Shown here one piece after another: positions 1 through 7,532 of a stretch of DNA of 8,412 bases (its first letter is position 1; every line of letters begins with the position of its first letter). The position numbers were made by a program, and so were the translations under genes. This DNA is from Prevotella sp. UBA7594 (GTDB lineage: Bacteria; Bacteroidota; Bacteroidia; Bacteroidales; Bacteroidaceae), in NCBI GenBank assembly GCA_002490315.1, contig DLKG01000053.1, positions 1-8,412 of the forward strand, read 5' to 3'. Under the pieces are notes generated by a model. That model saw nothing but the letters and a program-made list of their open reading frames with translations. It was not told the DNA's origin and ran no database searches.

Positions 1-669
1 GGTATTCATATCATCGATCTGCACAAGACCGTAGCCAAGGTTGACGAGGCTGCTGAGGCTCTCAAGCAGATTGCAAAGTCAGGCAAGAAGATCCTGTTCG
101 TCGCTACTAAAAAACAAGCTAAGGACATCGTTGCCGAGAAGGCTGCGAGCGTAAATATGCCTTACGTTATCGAGCGTTGGCCGGGCGGTATGCTCACCAA
201 CTTCCCGACAATCCGCAAGGCCGTGAAGAAAATGGCGAACATCGACAAGCTCATGAACGACGGAACATTCTCAAAGCTCTCTAAGCGTGAGCTTCTTCAG
301 GTGACACGCCAGCGCGCTAAGCTGGAGAAGAACCTCGGTTCTATCGCTGACTTGACTCGCCTTCCGAGCGCTTTGTTCGTTGTTGACGTACTGAAGGAGA
401 ACATCGCAGTGAAGGAGGCTAACCGCCTCGGCATTCCTGTGTTCGCCATGGTCGACACCAACTCTGACCCACGCAACATCGACTACGTAATCCCCGCTAA
501 CGACGACGCCAAGGACTCTATCGACGTTATCCTCTCTGCTTGCTGCGGTGCTATCGCAGAAGGTCTCGAGGAGCGCAAGGTAGAGAAGGCTGACGAGAAG
601 GCTGCCGCTGAGCAGAAGGAGGGTAAGGCTCCCCGCAAGGCTCGCAAGGAAGAGGCTGCTGCCGAGTAA
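1..669 (+). CDS. rpsB: 30S ribosomal protein S2, 5'-truncated by window edge
   Basis: This is the C-terminal part of ribosomal protein S2, which sits at the head-body junction of the small subunit. The reading frame is open from base 1 (GIHIIDLHKT...) to TAA at 667-669. Residues matching S2 include GIHIIDLHKT, the ILFVATKKQA stretch, RWPGGMLTNF, the GTFSKLSKRE region, and GIPVFAMVDTNSDP followed by DYVIPANDDA. By comparison with the E. coli protein, roughly 35-40 N-terminal residues lie upstream of the window. The protein ends in a charged Glu/Lys/Ala-rich tail of about 35 residues after EGLEERK, which is probably disordered. ATG codons inside the frame, such as the one at 157, are internal and not the start, because conserved S2 sequence continues upstream of them. 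The next gene is tsf, its usual partner, but a terminator-like hairpin lies between them. Identity is clear; only the 5' end is unknown. Confidence 0.98.
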   Translation, partial: GIHIIDLHKTVAKVDEAAEALKQIAKSGKKILFVATKKQAKDIVAEKAASVNMPYVIERWPGGMLTNFPTIRKAVKKMANIDKLMNDGTFSKLSKRELLQVTRQRAKLEKNLGSIADLTRLPSALFVVDVLKENIAVKEANRLGIPVFAMVDTNSDPRNIDYVIPANDDAKDSIDVILSACCGAIAEGLEERKVEKADEKAAAEQKEGKAPRKARKEEAAAE

Positions 670-689
670 TTTTTCGCAATAACATAGAG

Positions 690-748
690 ATCGGAAATTC
701 TTTAATTCATAAATCAACGTTTTTTGATTAGAGAGTTTCCGATTTTTT
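690..748 (+). terminator. Terminator-like hairpin between rpsB and tsf
   Basis: ATCGGAAA at 690-697 pairs perfectly with TTTCCGAT at 736-743. The stem can extend to 703/730 through A-U, G-C and G-U pairs. A second inner stem, AATCAA (712-717) with TTGATT (724-729), closes a six-base loop. Six T residues (743-748) follow directly, giving the form of a Rho-independent terminator 21 nt after the rpsB stop. The stem is A/T-rich, so it may be only partial, acting as an attenuator or an RNA-processing or 3'-end-protecting structure rather than a full stop. The fold was worked out by eye without an energy calculation. Confidence 0.65.
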
Positions 749-775
749 AGGTTAAAGGACATAAGCAATAAGCTA

Positions 776-820
776 TATAGGACGTATAGGTCTTATAAGT
801 CTTATAGGTCTTATAAGTTC
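776..820 (+). repeat. 9-bp-period TATAGGTCT / TATAAGTCT tandem repeat
   Basis: Five consecutive 9-bp units can be read: TATAGGACG (776-784), TATAGGTCT (785-793), TATAAGTCT (794-802), TATAGGTCT (803-811) and TATAAGTTC (812-820). They can equally be read as two 18-bp copies at 785-802 and 803-820 that differ only in the last two bases. The palindrome CTTATAAG occurs twice, at 792-799 and 810-817. The repeat lies about 50 bp upstream of the tsf start. Similar TATAGG/TATAAG repeats recur between genes in Bacteroidales genomes (from memory); their function is unknown to me. Confidence 0.85.
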
Positions 821-869
821 TATCCCATAATCAACCAAAACATTACTAAATAATTAATAAAAAACAACA

Positions 870-1865
870 ATGGCTATTTCAATTGAAGATATCAAGAAGC
901 TTCGCGCCATGACAGGTGCTGGTCTTGCAGACGTAAAGAAGGCTCTGACAGAGGCTGAAGGTGATTTCGATAAGGCAAAGGAGTTGCTCCGTGAGCGTGG
1001 ACTCGCTATCGCTGCAAAGCGTTCTGACCGCGAGACTTCTAACGGTTGCGTACTCGTGAAGAAGGAGGGCAACTTCGCCGCTATGATCGCCCTGAAGTGT
1101 GAGACCGACTTCGTTGCTAACGGAGCCGACTTCATCAAGCTCACACAGGACATCCTCGACGCTGCCATCGCAGCAAAGGCTCAGACTCTCGACGAGGTTA
1201 AGGCTCTGAAGCTTGGCGACGCTGACGTGCAGGCTGCCGTTACACAGCGCTCTGGTATCACAGGCGAGAAGATGGAGCTCGACGGCTACAACGTGCTCGA
1301 GGGCGAGAACATCGAGGTGTACGACCACATGAAGAAGCATACTCTCTGCACCATGGTACAGCTCAACGAGGATAACGTAGAGGCTGGTCACAAGGTTGCA
1401 ATGCAGGTGGCTGCCATGAAGCCTATCGCTCTCGACGAGGCTTCCGTGCCTGAGTCTGTTAAGGAAGAAGAGTACAAGGTTGCTGTGGAGAAGACAAAGG
1501 AAGAACAGATCGAAAAGGCTGTTGCTGCCGCTCTGAAGAAGGCTGGTCTGAACCCGAACCACTTCGACTCTGAGGACCACATCGAGTCTAACCAGGGCAA
1601 GGGATGGATCACTGCTGAGGATGTTGCCAAGTTCCGCGAGATCAGCGCTGCTGTTACAGAGGAGAAGAAGGCTAACCTCAACGAGAACATGATCCAGAAC
1701 ATCGCCAAGGGCCGCGTTGGCAAGTTCCTCAAGGAGAACTGCCTCGTTTGCCAGGAGTTCCAGTTCGGCGACGGCGACAAGGAGAGCGTTGCTGACTACC
1801 TGAAGAAGCAGGACAAGGATCTGAAGATTGTTGCTTACAAGCGCTTCACTCTTGCTGCTGAGTAA
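870..1865 (+). CDS. tsf: Translation elongation factor Ts
   Basis: EF-Ts is the cytoplasmic guanine-nucleotide exchange factor that releases GDP from EF-Tu. The N-terminal TS-N/UBA-like domain covers about residues 3-45 and carries LRAMTGAGLADVKKAL followed by GDFDKAKELLRERG. The EF-Tu-contact signature ETDFV lies at residues 78-82, followed by the core subdomains and a coiled-coil segment. The C-terminus contains the family's GKFLKENCLVCQEF stretch. At 331 residues it is longer than the 283-residue E. coli protein, and I recall about 330 as normal for Bacteroidales. The start at 870 is supported because the domain begins at once (MAISIEDIKKLRAMTG). No Shine-Dalgarno site is visible; an A-rich leader (ATTAATAAAAAACAACA) precedes the ATG, as is common in this phylum. 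It follows rpsB after 200 bp and is followed by a strong terminator. Confidence 0.99.
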   Translation: MAISIEDIKKLRAMTGAGLADVKKALTEAEGDFDKAKELLRERGLAIAAKRSDRETSNGCVLVKKEGNFAAMIALKCETDFVANGADFIKLTQDILDAAIAAKAQTLDEVKALKLGDADVQAAVTQRSGITGEKMELDGYNVLEGENIEVYDHMKKHTLCTMVQLNEDNVEAGHKVAMQVAAMKPIALDEASVPESVKEEEYKVAVEKTKEEQIEKAVAAALKKAGLNPNHFDSEDHIESNQGKGWITAEDVAKFREISAAVTEEKKANLNENMIQNIAKGRVGKFLKENCLVCQEFQFGDGDKESVADYLKKQDKDLKIVAYKRFTLAAE

Positions 1866-1895
1866 TCGAGAAATCAATTACGTATAAATAGGCGA

Positions 1896-1939
1896 AAGAG
1901 CCGTGGAGGGTGAATACCCTCTGCGGCTTTTACTTTTTT
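1896..1939 (+). terminator. Strong intrinsic terminator after tsf
   Basis: Bases 1896-1911 pair with 1916-1931 in a 16-bp stem around the four-base loop GAAT (1912-1915). The core contains GGAGGGT/ACCCTCT and GAGCCG/CGGCTT, with three G-T wobbles at 1905/1922, 1904/1923 and 1898/1929. The stem ends in TTTT, then AC and six more T residues (1934-1939). It begins about 30 nt past the tsf stop codon and probably ends the rpsB-tsf transcript. Confidence 0.9.
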
Positions 1940-2007
1940 GACATGAAGACATGTTTTTTTTTAGACATGAAGACATGAAGACATGTTTTTTTTGACATGA
2001 AGACATG
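1940..2007 (+). repeat. GACATGAA microsatellite in three blocks separated by T-tracts
   Basis: The 8-bp unit GACATGAA, ending each block as GACATG, is arranged as two units (1940-1953), three units (1964-1985) and two units (1994-2007). Each block is preceded by a T-tract: six Ts, nine Ts plus an A, and eight Ts. The pattern is therefore nested: a compound element of T-tract plus (GACATGAA)n plus GACATG, itself repeated three times. It lies between the tsf terminator and the FAH-family gene and encodes no plausible peptide. Slipped-strand expansion is the simplest origin (inference). Confidence 0.92.
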
Positions 2008-2052
2008 ACTTATTACTCCACTTGTCTATTCGTCAAATTAAAAAAATGAGAA

Positions 2053-2670
2053 ATGAAGATATTTGCTGTGGGTATGAACTACCCCGAACACAATAAAGAG
2101 CTCCACGGAGCGTTATATAAACCAGAGGCTCCCGTCATTTTCACTAAAGCGGACTCCTCACTGCTCAAGGACCACAAGCCGTTTTTCATCCCCGACCACC
2201 TCGGGCGGATAGAGTATGAGACGGAACTCGTGGTGCGCATCTCGCGTCTCGGCAAGACCATACCAGAGCGCTTCGCACCGCGCTACTACGACGCCGTTAC
2301 CGTTGGCATCGACTTTACGGCGCGTGAACTTCAGCAGAAGCTGCGTAATGAAGGACTGCCGTGGGACCTCTGCAAGGGCTTTGACGGAGCGGCAGCAGTG
2401 GGAGAGTGGGTGCCAGTGGAGAAATTCCGCGACATTCAGGCTATCCACTTCCATCTCGACATCAACGGCAACACCGTGCAGGAAGGATGCACGAGTGAGA
2501 TGCTCTTCAAGGTGGACCAGCTCATCGCTTACATCTCACAGTACTTCACGCTGAAGACTGGCGACATCCTCTTCACCGGCACGCCGGCAGGAGTGGGACC
2601 CGTTCACATCGACGATACCCTTGAGGGCTATCTCGAAGACCGCAAGGTGCTCGCCTTCAACTGCAAGTAA
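2053..2670 (+). CDS. Fumarylacetoacetate hydrolase (FAH) family protein
   Basis: This is a single-domain cytoplasmic enzyme of the FAH superfamily, whose members act on beta-dicarbonyl or oxo-acid compounds using a divalent metal. At 205 residues it is a minimal domain of the YcgM/FAHD1 type, without the N-terminal domain of true fumarylacetoacetases. Expected metal ligands are present: E56 and E58 in EYETEL, and D87 in GIDFTARELQ. K108 in CKGFDGAA and the glycine-rich FTGTPAGVGP (174-183) also match the family. The ATG at 2053 starts directly on the first beta-strand (MKIFAVGMNY); an ATG at 2046 is out of frame and soon closed. Substrate cannot be read from sequence. Isomerase, acylpyruvate hydrolase, and oxaloacetate decarboxylase or tautomerase activities all occur in this family. 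No aromatic-degradation genes lie nearby, so a housekeeping repair or central-metabolism role is more likely (inference). The gene is 79 bp ahead of porU. Confidence 0.93.
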   Translation: MKIFAVGMNYPEHNKELHGALYKPEAPVIFTKADSSLLKDHKPFFIPDHLGRIEYETELVVRISRLGKTIPERFAPRYYDAVTVGIDFTARELQQKLRNEGLPWDLCKGFDGAAAVGEWVPVEKFRDIQAIHFHLDINGNTVQEGCTSEMLFKVDQLIAYISQYFTLKTGDILFTGTPAGVGPVHIDDTLEGYLEDRKVLAFNCK

Positions 2671-2707
2671 ACGACATTGCCATACCCTCTTCTTTAACTT
2701 CTGTAAC

Positions 2708-2723
2708 TTCCGCACATGCGGAA
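2708..2723 (+). terminator. Short palindrome, possible weak terminator or operator
   Basis: TTCCGC (2708-2713) and GCGGAA (2718-2723) form a perfect six-base-pair hairpin around ACAT, followed by TTT and then an A-run. It sits 37 nt after the FAH-family stop codon and 26 nt before the porU start. The T-tract is too short for a convincing terminator. A regulator-binding palindrome or a structure in the porU leader is equally possible, and the sequence alone does not decide. Confidence 0.4.
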
Positions 2724-2749
2724 TTTAAAAACATTATAAGAACGAAATA

Positions 2750-5700
2750 ATGCGCCACATAACGACAATACTCCTCCTCTTGCTCTCCCTCCTCAGCGCG
2801 AGAGCACAACAGTTCTATAATCTCACTGCCGACGAGGTGAGAGTGGACTCCATGCTGCCGGAGTTCTCAAACACGCGGAGTCTTCCTGCGTTGTGGCGCG
2901 ACTCCGTATATAGCGTCAGCATCGCCTATCCGGAATACGTAGACCTGCCGTCTACCGACATCGCCAACTACAAGCGCCTCTTTGACGGCACTTTGCCGCC
3001 AGCAGAACCTGAACTGTACACGCGCGTCGTTTTCGACCGCAAGCGTCCATCGCTGCTTACGACATTCTGTCCGATAGTGTTCCGTGGTGGGCGCTATCAG
3101 GCACTCGCCAGCTTCATGCTGCGCACTGAGGCGCATCCGCGCCATGCTGCAATGCCTTCTCTCGCGGCCGCAGACGTCAACGTTTGGGACACGTTGCCGC
3201 CCGCCAAGCGCTACGCCACGCACAGCGTGCTTAGTAGTGGACGCTGGGTGAAGATAAAGGTGGGGGCGACGGGCTACTACCAGCTCACGTCGTCGCTCGT
3301 GAGGCAGGCAGGCTTCAGCGATCTTAGTAAGGTGAAAATCTACGGCTACGGTGGCAATCTCGTCAACGAGAAGCTCCAAGCCAAGGACCTGTACGAACAG
3401 GATGACCTCAAGGAAGTGCCCACGTGCACCATCGGCGGAAGACGACTCTTCTACGCTCGCGGACCCGTTTCGTGGGAGTCGGCAGACGCCGCACGCCGCA
3501 CGCGCAACTACTACGCCGACTACGGATGCTACTTTCTCACAGAGGAAGGTACGGCTGCCCCGGCGCAGGTGGACTCCGCGACGTTCGTCGCTTCCTACCC
3601 GACGGCTGATGACTATCACGAACTCTACGAAGTGGACGGCTACTCATGGTACACTGGCGGACGCAATTTCTTCGACTCAAAGCAAGTGGCGGCTGGCTCA
3701 TCGATGACCGTGGACATTCCTACCAATCCTAATGCCACTCGTGGCGTGCTGTCTGTCAACGTGACGTCGAGCAGCTACTGTCGTGTGCAAGTGGAATATA
3801 ACGATTCCATCCTCGGCACGCTACAGACCAGCAACTCTAATCCCGCCTATATCTACGGTTGTCAGCGTACGGGTAACTACAACGTGAAGGCTACGGGTGA
3901 GACGGCGCACGTGAAGCTGACGGTCATGGAAGGTTCAATGCCAATGCGCCTCGATTACGTGTCAATGGCGTGGAACAATCCGAAACCTCTTGCCGACCTT
4001 ACCTCGACAACGCTGCCCGTGCCGACTTATATGTATGCCATTACCAACCAAGACCATCATGCCGACCCGCAAGCTGACATGGTGATAATAATCCCGACAT
4101 CGCAGAAACTCCTCAAGCAGGCTGAGCGCCTGAAGGCTTTCCACGAGCAACACGACTCGCTGAAGGTGAACATCGTGCCTGCCGACGAACTCTTCAACGA
4201 GTTTTCAAGCGGCACGCCCGACGCCTCCGCCTATCGACGTTACATGAAGATGCTCTACGACCGCGCCACGGGCGACGCCGACCGCCCCAAGTTTCTCTTG
4301 CTCTTCGGCGACTGTCTGTGGGACAATCGAATGGTAACGCCACAGTGTGCCGGAAAGTTCAGTCCCGACGACTACCTCCTCGCCTACGAGAGCGAGGAGT
4401 CGTTCGACAAGCGTTCCTGCTACATCGACGACGGATTCCATGCCATGCTTGACGACGGCGAGGGACTCAAGCCGATGTACCAGGACAAGCTCGACATCGG
4501 CGTGGGACGCTTCCCCGTGACTACCGACGCGGAGGCGAAGGTAATGGTGGACAAAACTATAGCCTACGCCGAGAACAGCAATGTCGGTTCATGGCAGAAT
4601 ACCGTGCTCTTCATGGGCGATGACGGCGACAGCAATCTCCACATGACTGATGCCAATCGCGTGGCTGACGAAGTGATAAAAGCCCATCCGGAATATGTCG
4701 TCAAAAAGGTGATGTGGGATGCCTACGAGATGGTGGCAGGCGCTACGGGCAACTCCTATCCTGACGTGACGACTACTATCAAGAAACAACAGCAGCAGGG
4801 TGCACTTGTCATGGACTACGCCGGACATGGAGCCGAGCGACTCATATCGCACGAGAAGGTGCTCATGATTTCAGATTTCGCGAACTTCAGCAATAAGAAT
4901 CTGCCACTTTGGGTGACGGCTTCCTGCGACATCATGCCGTTTGACAGTCCTGACGAGACTATCGGAGAGACTGCTGTGCTCAACGACAAGGGTGGGGCAG
5001 TGGCGTTCTATGGTACGACGCGCACCGTCTACGCATCCTACAATACGACGCTCAACTCTGCCTTCATGCGGCATGTGCTCTCCTATGAGGACAACGGCTC
5101 ACCCATATCGCTCGGAGAAGCCGTGCGTAGAGCCAAGAATGACATGTCATCGTCGAGCGTGGCTGCAAACTCCTTGCAATATTCACTTCTCGGCGACCCC
5201 GCACTGCAACTCCATCTGCCGACTGCAAAGATTGTCATTGACTCGATCAACGGCGTGGATGTCTCCAAGAGCGGAACGCTGGCAACGATGAAGGCGGGTG
5301 CGCTTGTTAATGTCAGAGGGCATGTAGAGGGACACACGGACTTCGACGGAAGAGTGACGCTTACTGTGCGCGACAACCTTGAGAAGATCGTATGCCGGCT
5401 CAATCAGCCCAAAGAGGCTGACGATCCCTTCGAATACGATGACCGAACGAAGACCATCTTCAGCGGCGACGACCTCGTGAAGGCGGGACGTTTCAGCATT
5501 ACGTTCGCCGTGCCGAAGGACATCAACTACTTAAACAAAACGGGATTGATAAACGTCTTTGCCGTCAACGACAAGAAGACGCTCACGGCACACGGATACA
5601 ACGAACGCTTCGTAGTGGGAGGCAGCGACATCGCCGCCAACGACTCCGTGGGCCCGTCTATCTATTGCTATCTCAATTCGCCGACGTTCACCAACGGCGA

Positions 5701-6304
5701 CCGAGTGAACTCTACGCCTTACTTCGTGGCGCAAGTGACCGACCGCGACGGTATCAACTCATCCGGCTCAGGCATTGGACATGATCTGCAGCTTGTCATC
5801 GACGGTAAGTCAGAGATGACCTATTCGCTTAACGACAACTTCCAGTATGATTTCGGCTCCTACACTTCGGGTTCCACCTATTATAATATACCGCAGCTCG
5901 ACCCTGGACAGCATCGCTTGCAGTTCCGCGCATGGGACATTCTCAACAACTACTCTACGGCTGAGCTGACGTTCCGCGTGGAGGCAGGGCAGAAGCCGTC
6001 GTTCTCCATCGCCTGCTCCGACAATCCCGCCAAGACCTCCACGACGTTCATAATCAGCCACGACCGTTCCGGTGCAGAGCTTGGCGTCATCATCGACGTA
6101 TTCGACATGAGCGGACGACAGCTGTGGAGACACGAGGAGACGGGAGTAAGCGAAGGATCTACGTACACCGTCAACTGGGATCTGACACTCGACGGAGGCT
6201 CTCGCCTACAGACAGGAGTGTATCTCTATCGTGTGCATCTCACGTCAGATGGCGCAACGAAGATATCAAAGGCTAAGAAACTCGTTGTCGTAGGCAATAA
6301 ATAG
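2750..6304 (+). CDS. porU: Type IX secretion system sortase PorU (C25 gingipain-like peptidase)
   Basis: PorU is the cell-surface sortase of the T9SS. It cleaves the C-terminal sorting domain from cargo and joins the cargo to anionic lipopolysaccharide. Residues 1-19 form a signal peptide with a leucine-rich core and likely cleavage at ARA|QQ. An N-terminal beta-rich region carries RWVKIKVGATGYYQL (W166) and YGYGG (198-202), which I recognise from PorU proteins. The C25 caspase-like domain spans about 443-823. Its catalytic dyad is visible as H693 in YAGHGAE and C726 in TASCDIMPFD, with the same 33-residue spacing as H211/C244 of gingipain RgpB, so the enzyme looks active. Beta-sandwich sequence follows, including GIGHDL (1008-1013). 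Residues ~1083-1184 form a FlgD-like/T9SS sorting-type domain (IIDVFDMSGRQLW, then LQTGVYLYRV). At 1184 residues it is close to P. gingivalis PorU (about 1158). porV follows after 41 bp. Confidence 0.97.
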   Translation: MRHITTILLLLLSLLSARAQQFYNLTADEVRVDSMLPEFSNTRSLPALWRDSVYSVSIAYPEYVDLPSTDIANYKRLFDGTLPPAEPELYTRVVFDRKRPSLLTTFCPIVFRGGRYQALASFMLRTEAHPRHAAMPSLAAADVNVWDTLPPAKRYATHSVLSSGRWVKIKVGATGYYQLTSSLVRQAGFSDLSKVKIYGYGGNLVNEKLQAKDLYEQDDLKEVPTCTIGGRRLFYARGPVSWESADAARRTRNYYADYGCYFLTEEGTAAPAQVDSATFVASYPTADDYHELYEVDGYSWYTGGRNFFDSKQVAAGSSMTVDIPTNPNATRGVLSVNVTSSSYCRVQVEYNDSILGTLQTSNSNPAYIYGCQRTGNYNVKATGETAHVKLTVMEGSMPMRLDYVSMAWNNPKPLADLTSTTLPVPTYMYAITNQDHHADPQADMVIIIPTSQKLLKQAERLKAFHEQHDSLKVNIVPADELFNEFSSGTPDASAYRRYMKMLYDRATGDADRPKFLLLFGDCLWDNRMVTPQCAGKFSPDDYLLAYESEESFDKRSCYIDDGFHAMLDDGEGLKPMYQDKLDIGVGRFPVTTDAEAKVMVDKTIAYAENSNVGSWQNTVLFMGDDGDSNLHMTDANRVADEVIKAHPEYVVKKVMWDAYEMVAGATGNSYPDVTTTIKKQQQQGALVMDYAGHGAERLISHEKVLMISDFANFSNKNLPLWVTASCDIMPFDSPDETIGETAVLNDKGGAVAFYGTTRTVYASYNTTLNSAFMRHVLSYEDNGSPISLGEAVRRAKNDMSSSSVAANSLQYSLLGDPALQLHLPTAKIVIDSINGVDVSKSGTLATMKAGALVNVRGHVEGHTDFDGRVTLTVRDNLEKIVCRLNQPKEADDPFEYDDRTKTIFSGDDLVKAGRFSITFAVPKDINYLNKTGLINVFAVNDKKTLTAHGYNERFVVGGSDIAANDSVGPSIYCYLNSPTFTNGDRVNSTPYFVAQVTDRDGINSSGSGIGHDLQLVIDGKSEMTYSLNDNFQYDFGSYTSGSTYYNIPQLDPGQHRLQFRAWDILNNYSTAELTFRVEAGQKPSFSIACSDNPAKTSTTFIISHDRSGAELGVIIDVFDMSGRQLWRHEETGVSEGSTYTVNWDLTLDGGSRLQTGVYLYRVHLTSDGATKISKAKKLVVVGNK

Positions 6305-6345
6305 ACGAATATCACGTTCTTCATATTAGAAAACATAGGAAAAGA

Positions 6346-7524
6346 ATGAAATACAGAATGAAGTTGGCGGCCGCCGCAATGGCCGCATTGGCAACGTTGC
6401 CGGCAACAGCCCAAGAGAAGCAGGACATGTTCCGCCCCGAAACATCGTCGGTAACGTCGCAGTCAATAGCCCCTGACGCCCGTGCGGGCGGTATGGGCGA
6501 CATCGGCGCCGCTACCGACCCTGACGTGGTGTCGCAATATTGGAACCCTGCAAAATATCCGTTCACTATCTCGCGTGCCGGAGTGTCGCTCAACTACACT
6601 CCATGGCTTAGGCAGCTCGTCAGCGACATGGATCTCGCCTATCTCGCAGGCTATTACCGCATCGGCGACTACTCAGCCGTGTCGGCATCGTTGCGCTATT
6701 TCTCACTCGGAGAGGTGTACACCAATGCCGGACAGACAGACGACAACTCCATGACAATTAATCCGTACGAGATGTCGGTGGACGTGGCTTACTCCATAAT
6801 GCTCAGCGAGAGGTTCTCCATCGCTGCCGCCGTGCGCTGGATTTACTCCGACCTTACATACGACTACACATCAGACACGTCGCCAGGCTCGGCGTTTGCC
6901 GTCGACCTCGCTGCCTACTACCAGAACTACATCAATATCGGACAGCGCGAGTGCCAACTCGGATTAGGCTTGAACCTCTCGAACATCGGCTCGAAAATCA
7001 ACTTCGGTGGTACAGATGAGTCAGAGTTCATCCCTGCCAATATGCGCCTCGGTGCCTCGCTCATGATACCTATCGACGAGTACAACCGCTTCACCATTGC
7101 CGCTGATGCCAACAAGCCTCTTGTGCCGACAATGCCCGTGAAACGCGATGGCGAGAGCGACGAGGACTTCGAGCAGCGCAAGCGCAAGGACTACTACGAT
7201 CTCTCGTCAATAAGCGGCATCTTCAAGAGCTTCGGCGACGCCCCCGGCGGTTTCAAGGAGGAGATGCAGGAGATAAGATGGAGTGTCGGAGCGGAGTACT
7301 GCTACAACGACAAGTTCTCCGTGCGCGCTGGCTACCATCATGAGTCGGAGAACAAGGGCAATCGCAAGTACTTCACGGTGGGCGCTGGCTTCAAGATGAG
7401 TGTCTTCTCGCTCGACGCCGGCTACGTCATTGCTACGGCGAAATCTAACCCGCTCGACCAGACACTGCGCTTCTCGCTGTCGTTCGACATGGACGGAATA
7501 AAAGATCTTTTCAAACGTCGCTGA
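6346..7524 (+). CDS. porV: Type IX secretion outer-membrane shuttle protein PorV (LptO)
   Basis: PorV is a FadL-like outer-membrane beta-barrel. It collects cargo from the SprA translocon by binding the cargo's C-terminal sorting domain and delivers it to the PorU attachment complex. A signal peptide covers residues 1-22, with cleavage likely at ATA|QE. The family signature follows as SIAPDARAGGMGDIG (40-54) and SQYWNPAKYPF (63-73). The rest alternates short polar-hydrophobic beta-strands with Gly/Tyr/Phe-rich turns and ends in a typical barrel strand, LRFSLSFDMDG. At 392 residues it matches the usual length (about 390). The ATG at 6346 gives a basic N-terminus; an in-frame ATG at 6358 would leave a slightly shorter signal peptide and cannot be excluded. 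A weak purine-rich AGGAAAAG lies just upstream. The 41-bp gap after porU holds no terminator, so co-transcription is likely. Confidence 0.97.
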   Translation: MKYRMKLAAAAMAALATLPATAQEKQDMFRPETSSVTSQSIAPDARAGGMGDIGAATDPDVVSQYWNPAKYPFTISRAGVSLNYTPWLRQLVSDMDLAYLAGYYRIGDYSAVSASLRYFSLGEVYTNAGQTDDNSMTINPYEMSVDVAYSIMLSERFSIAAAVRWIYSDLTYDYTSDTSPGSAFAVDLAAYYQNYINIGQRECQLGLGLNLSNIGSKINFGGTDESEFIPANMRLGASLMIPIDEYNRFTIAADANKPLVPTMPVKRDGESDEDFEQRKRKDYYDLSSISGIFKSFGDAPGGFKEEMQEIRWSVGAEYCYNDKFSVRAGYHHESENKGNRKYFTVGAGFKMSVFSLDAGYVIATAKSNPLDQTLRFSLSFDMDGIKDLFKRR

Positions 7525-7532
7525 CGATAGAA

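Noticed and set aside
271..768. A 165-codon minus-strand frame over the rpsB 3' end and the gap
   Set aside because: Most of it mirrors rpsB codons and the rest crosses the terminator hairpin. It has low-complexity Leu/Ser content and no family resemblance.
879..1877. A 332-codon open frame on the minus strand covering tsf
   Set aside because: It is an exact antisense shadow of tsf, rich in Leu/Val/Ser from reversed Glu/Lys/Ala codons, with no recognisable domain. The + strand EF-Ts assignment is certain.
1940..2007. CRISPR-like array
   Set aside because: Units are 8 bp and separated by T-tracts rather than unique spacers of uniform length. No cas genes are nearby.
2008..2052. Promoter for the FAH-family gene
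   Set aside because: The T-tracts supply TTTG-like strings, but no TAnnTTTG element lies at the right spacing; only the TA matches at 2014-2015.
2867..3619. A 250-codon minus-strand frame inside porU
   Set aside because: Arg/Val-rich composition typical of antisense to a biased coding strand. The porU frame is continuous and recognisable through this stretch.
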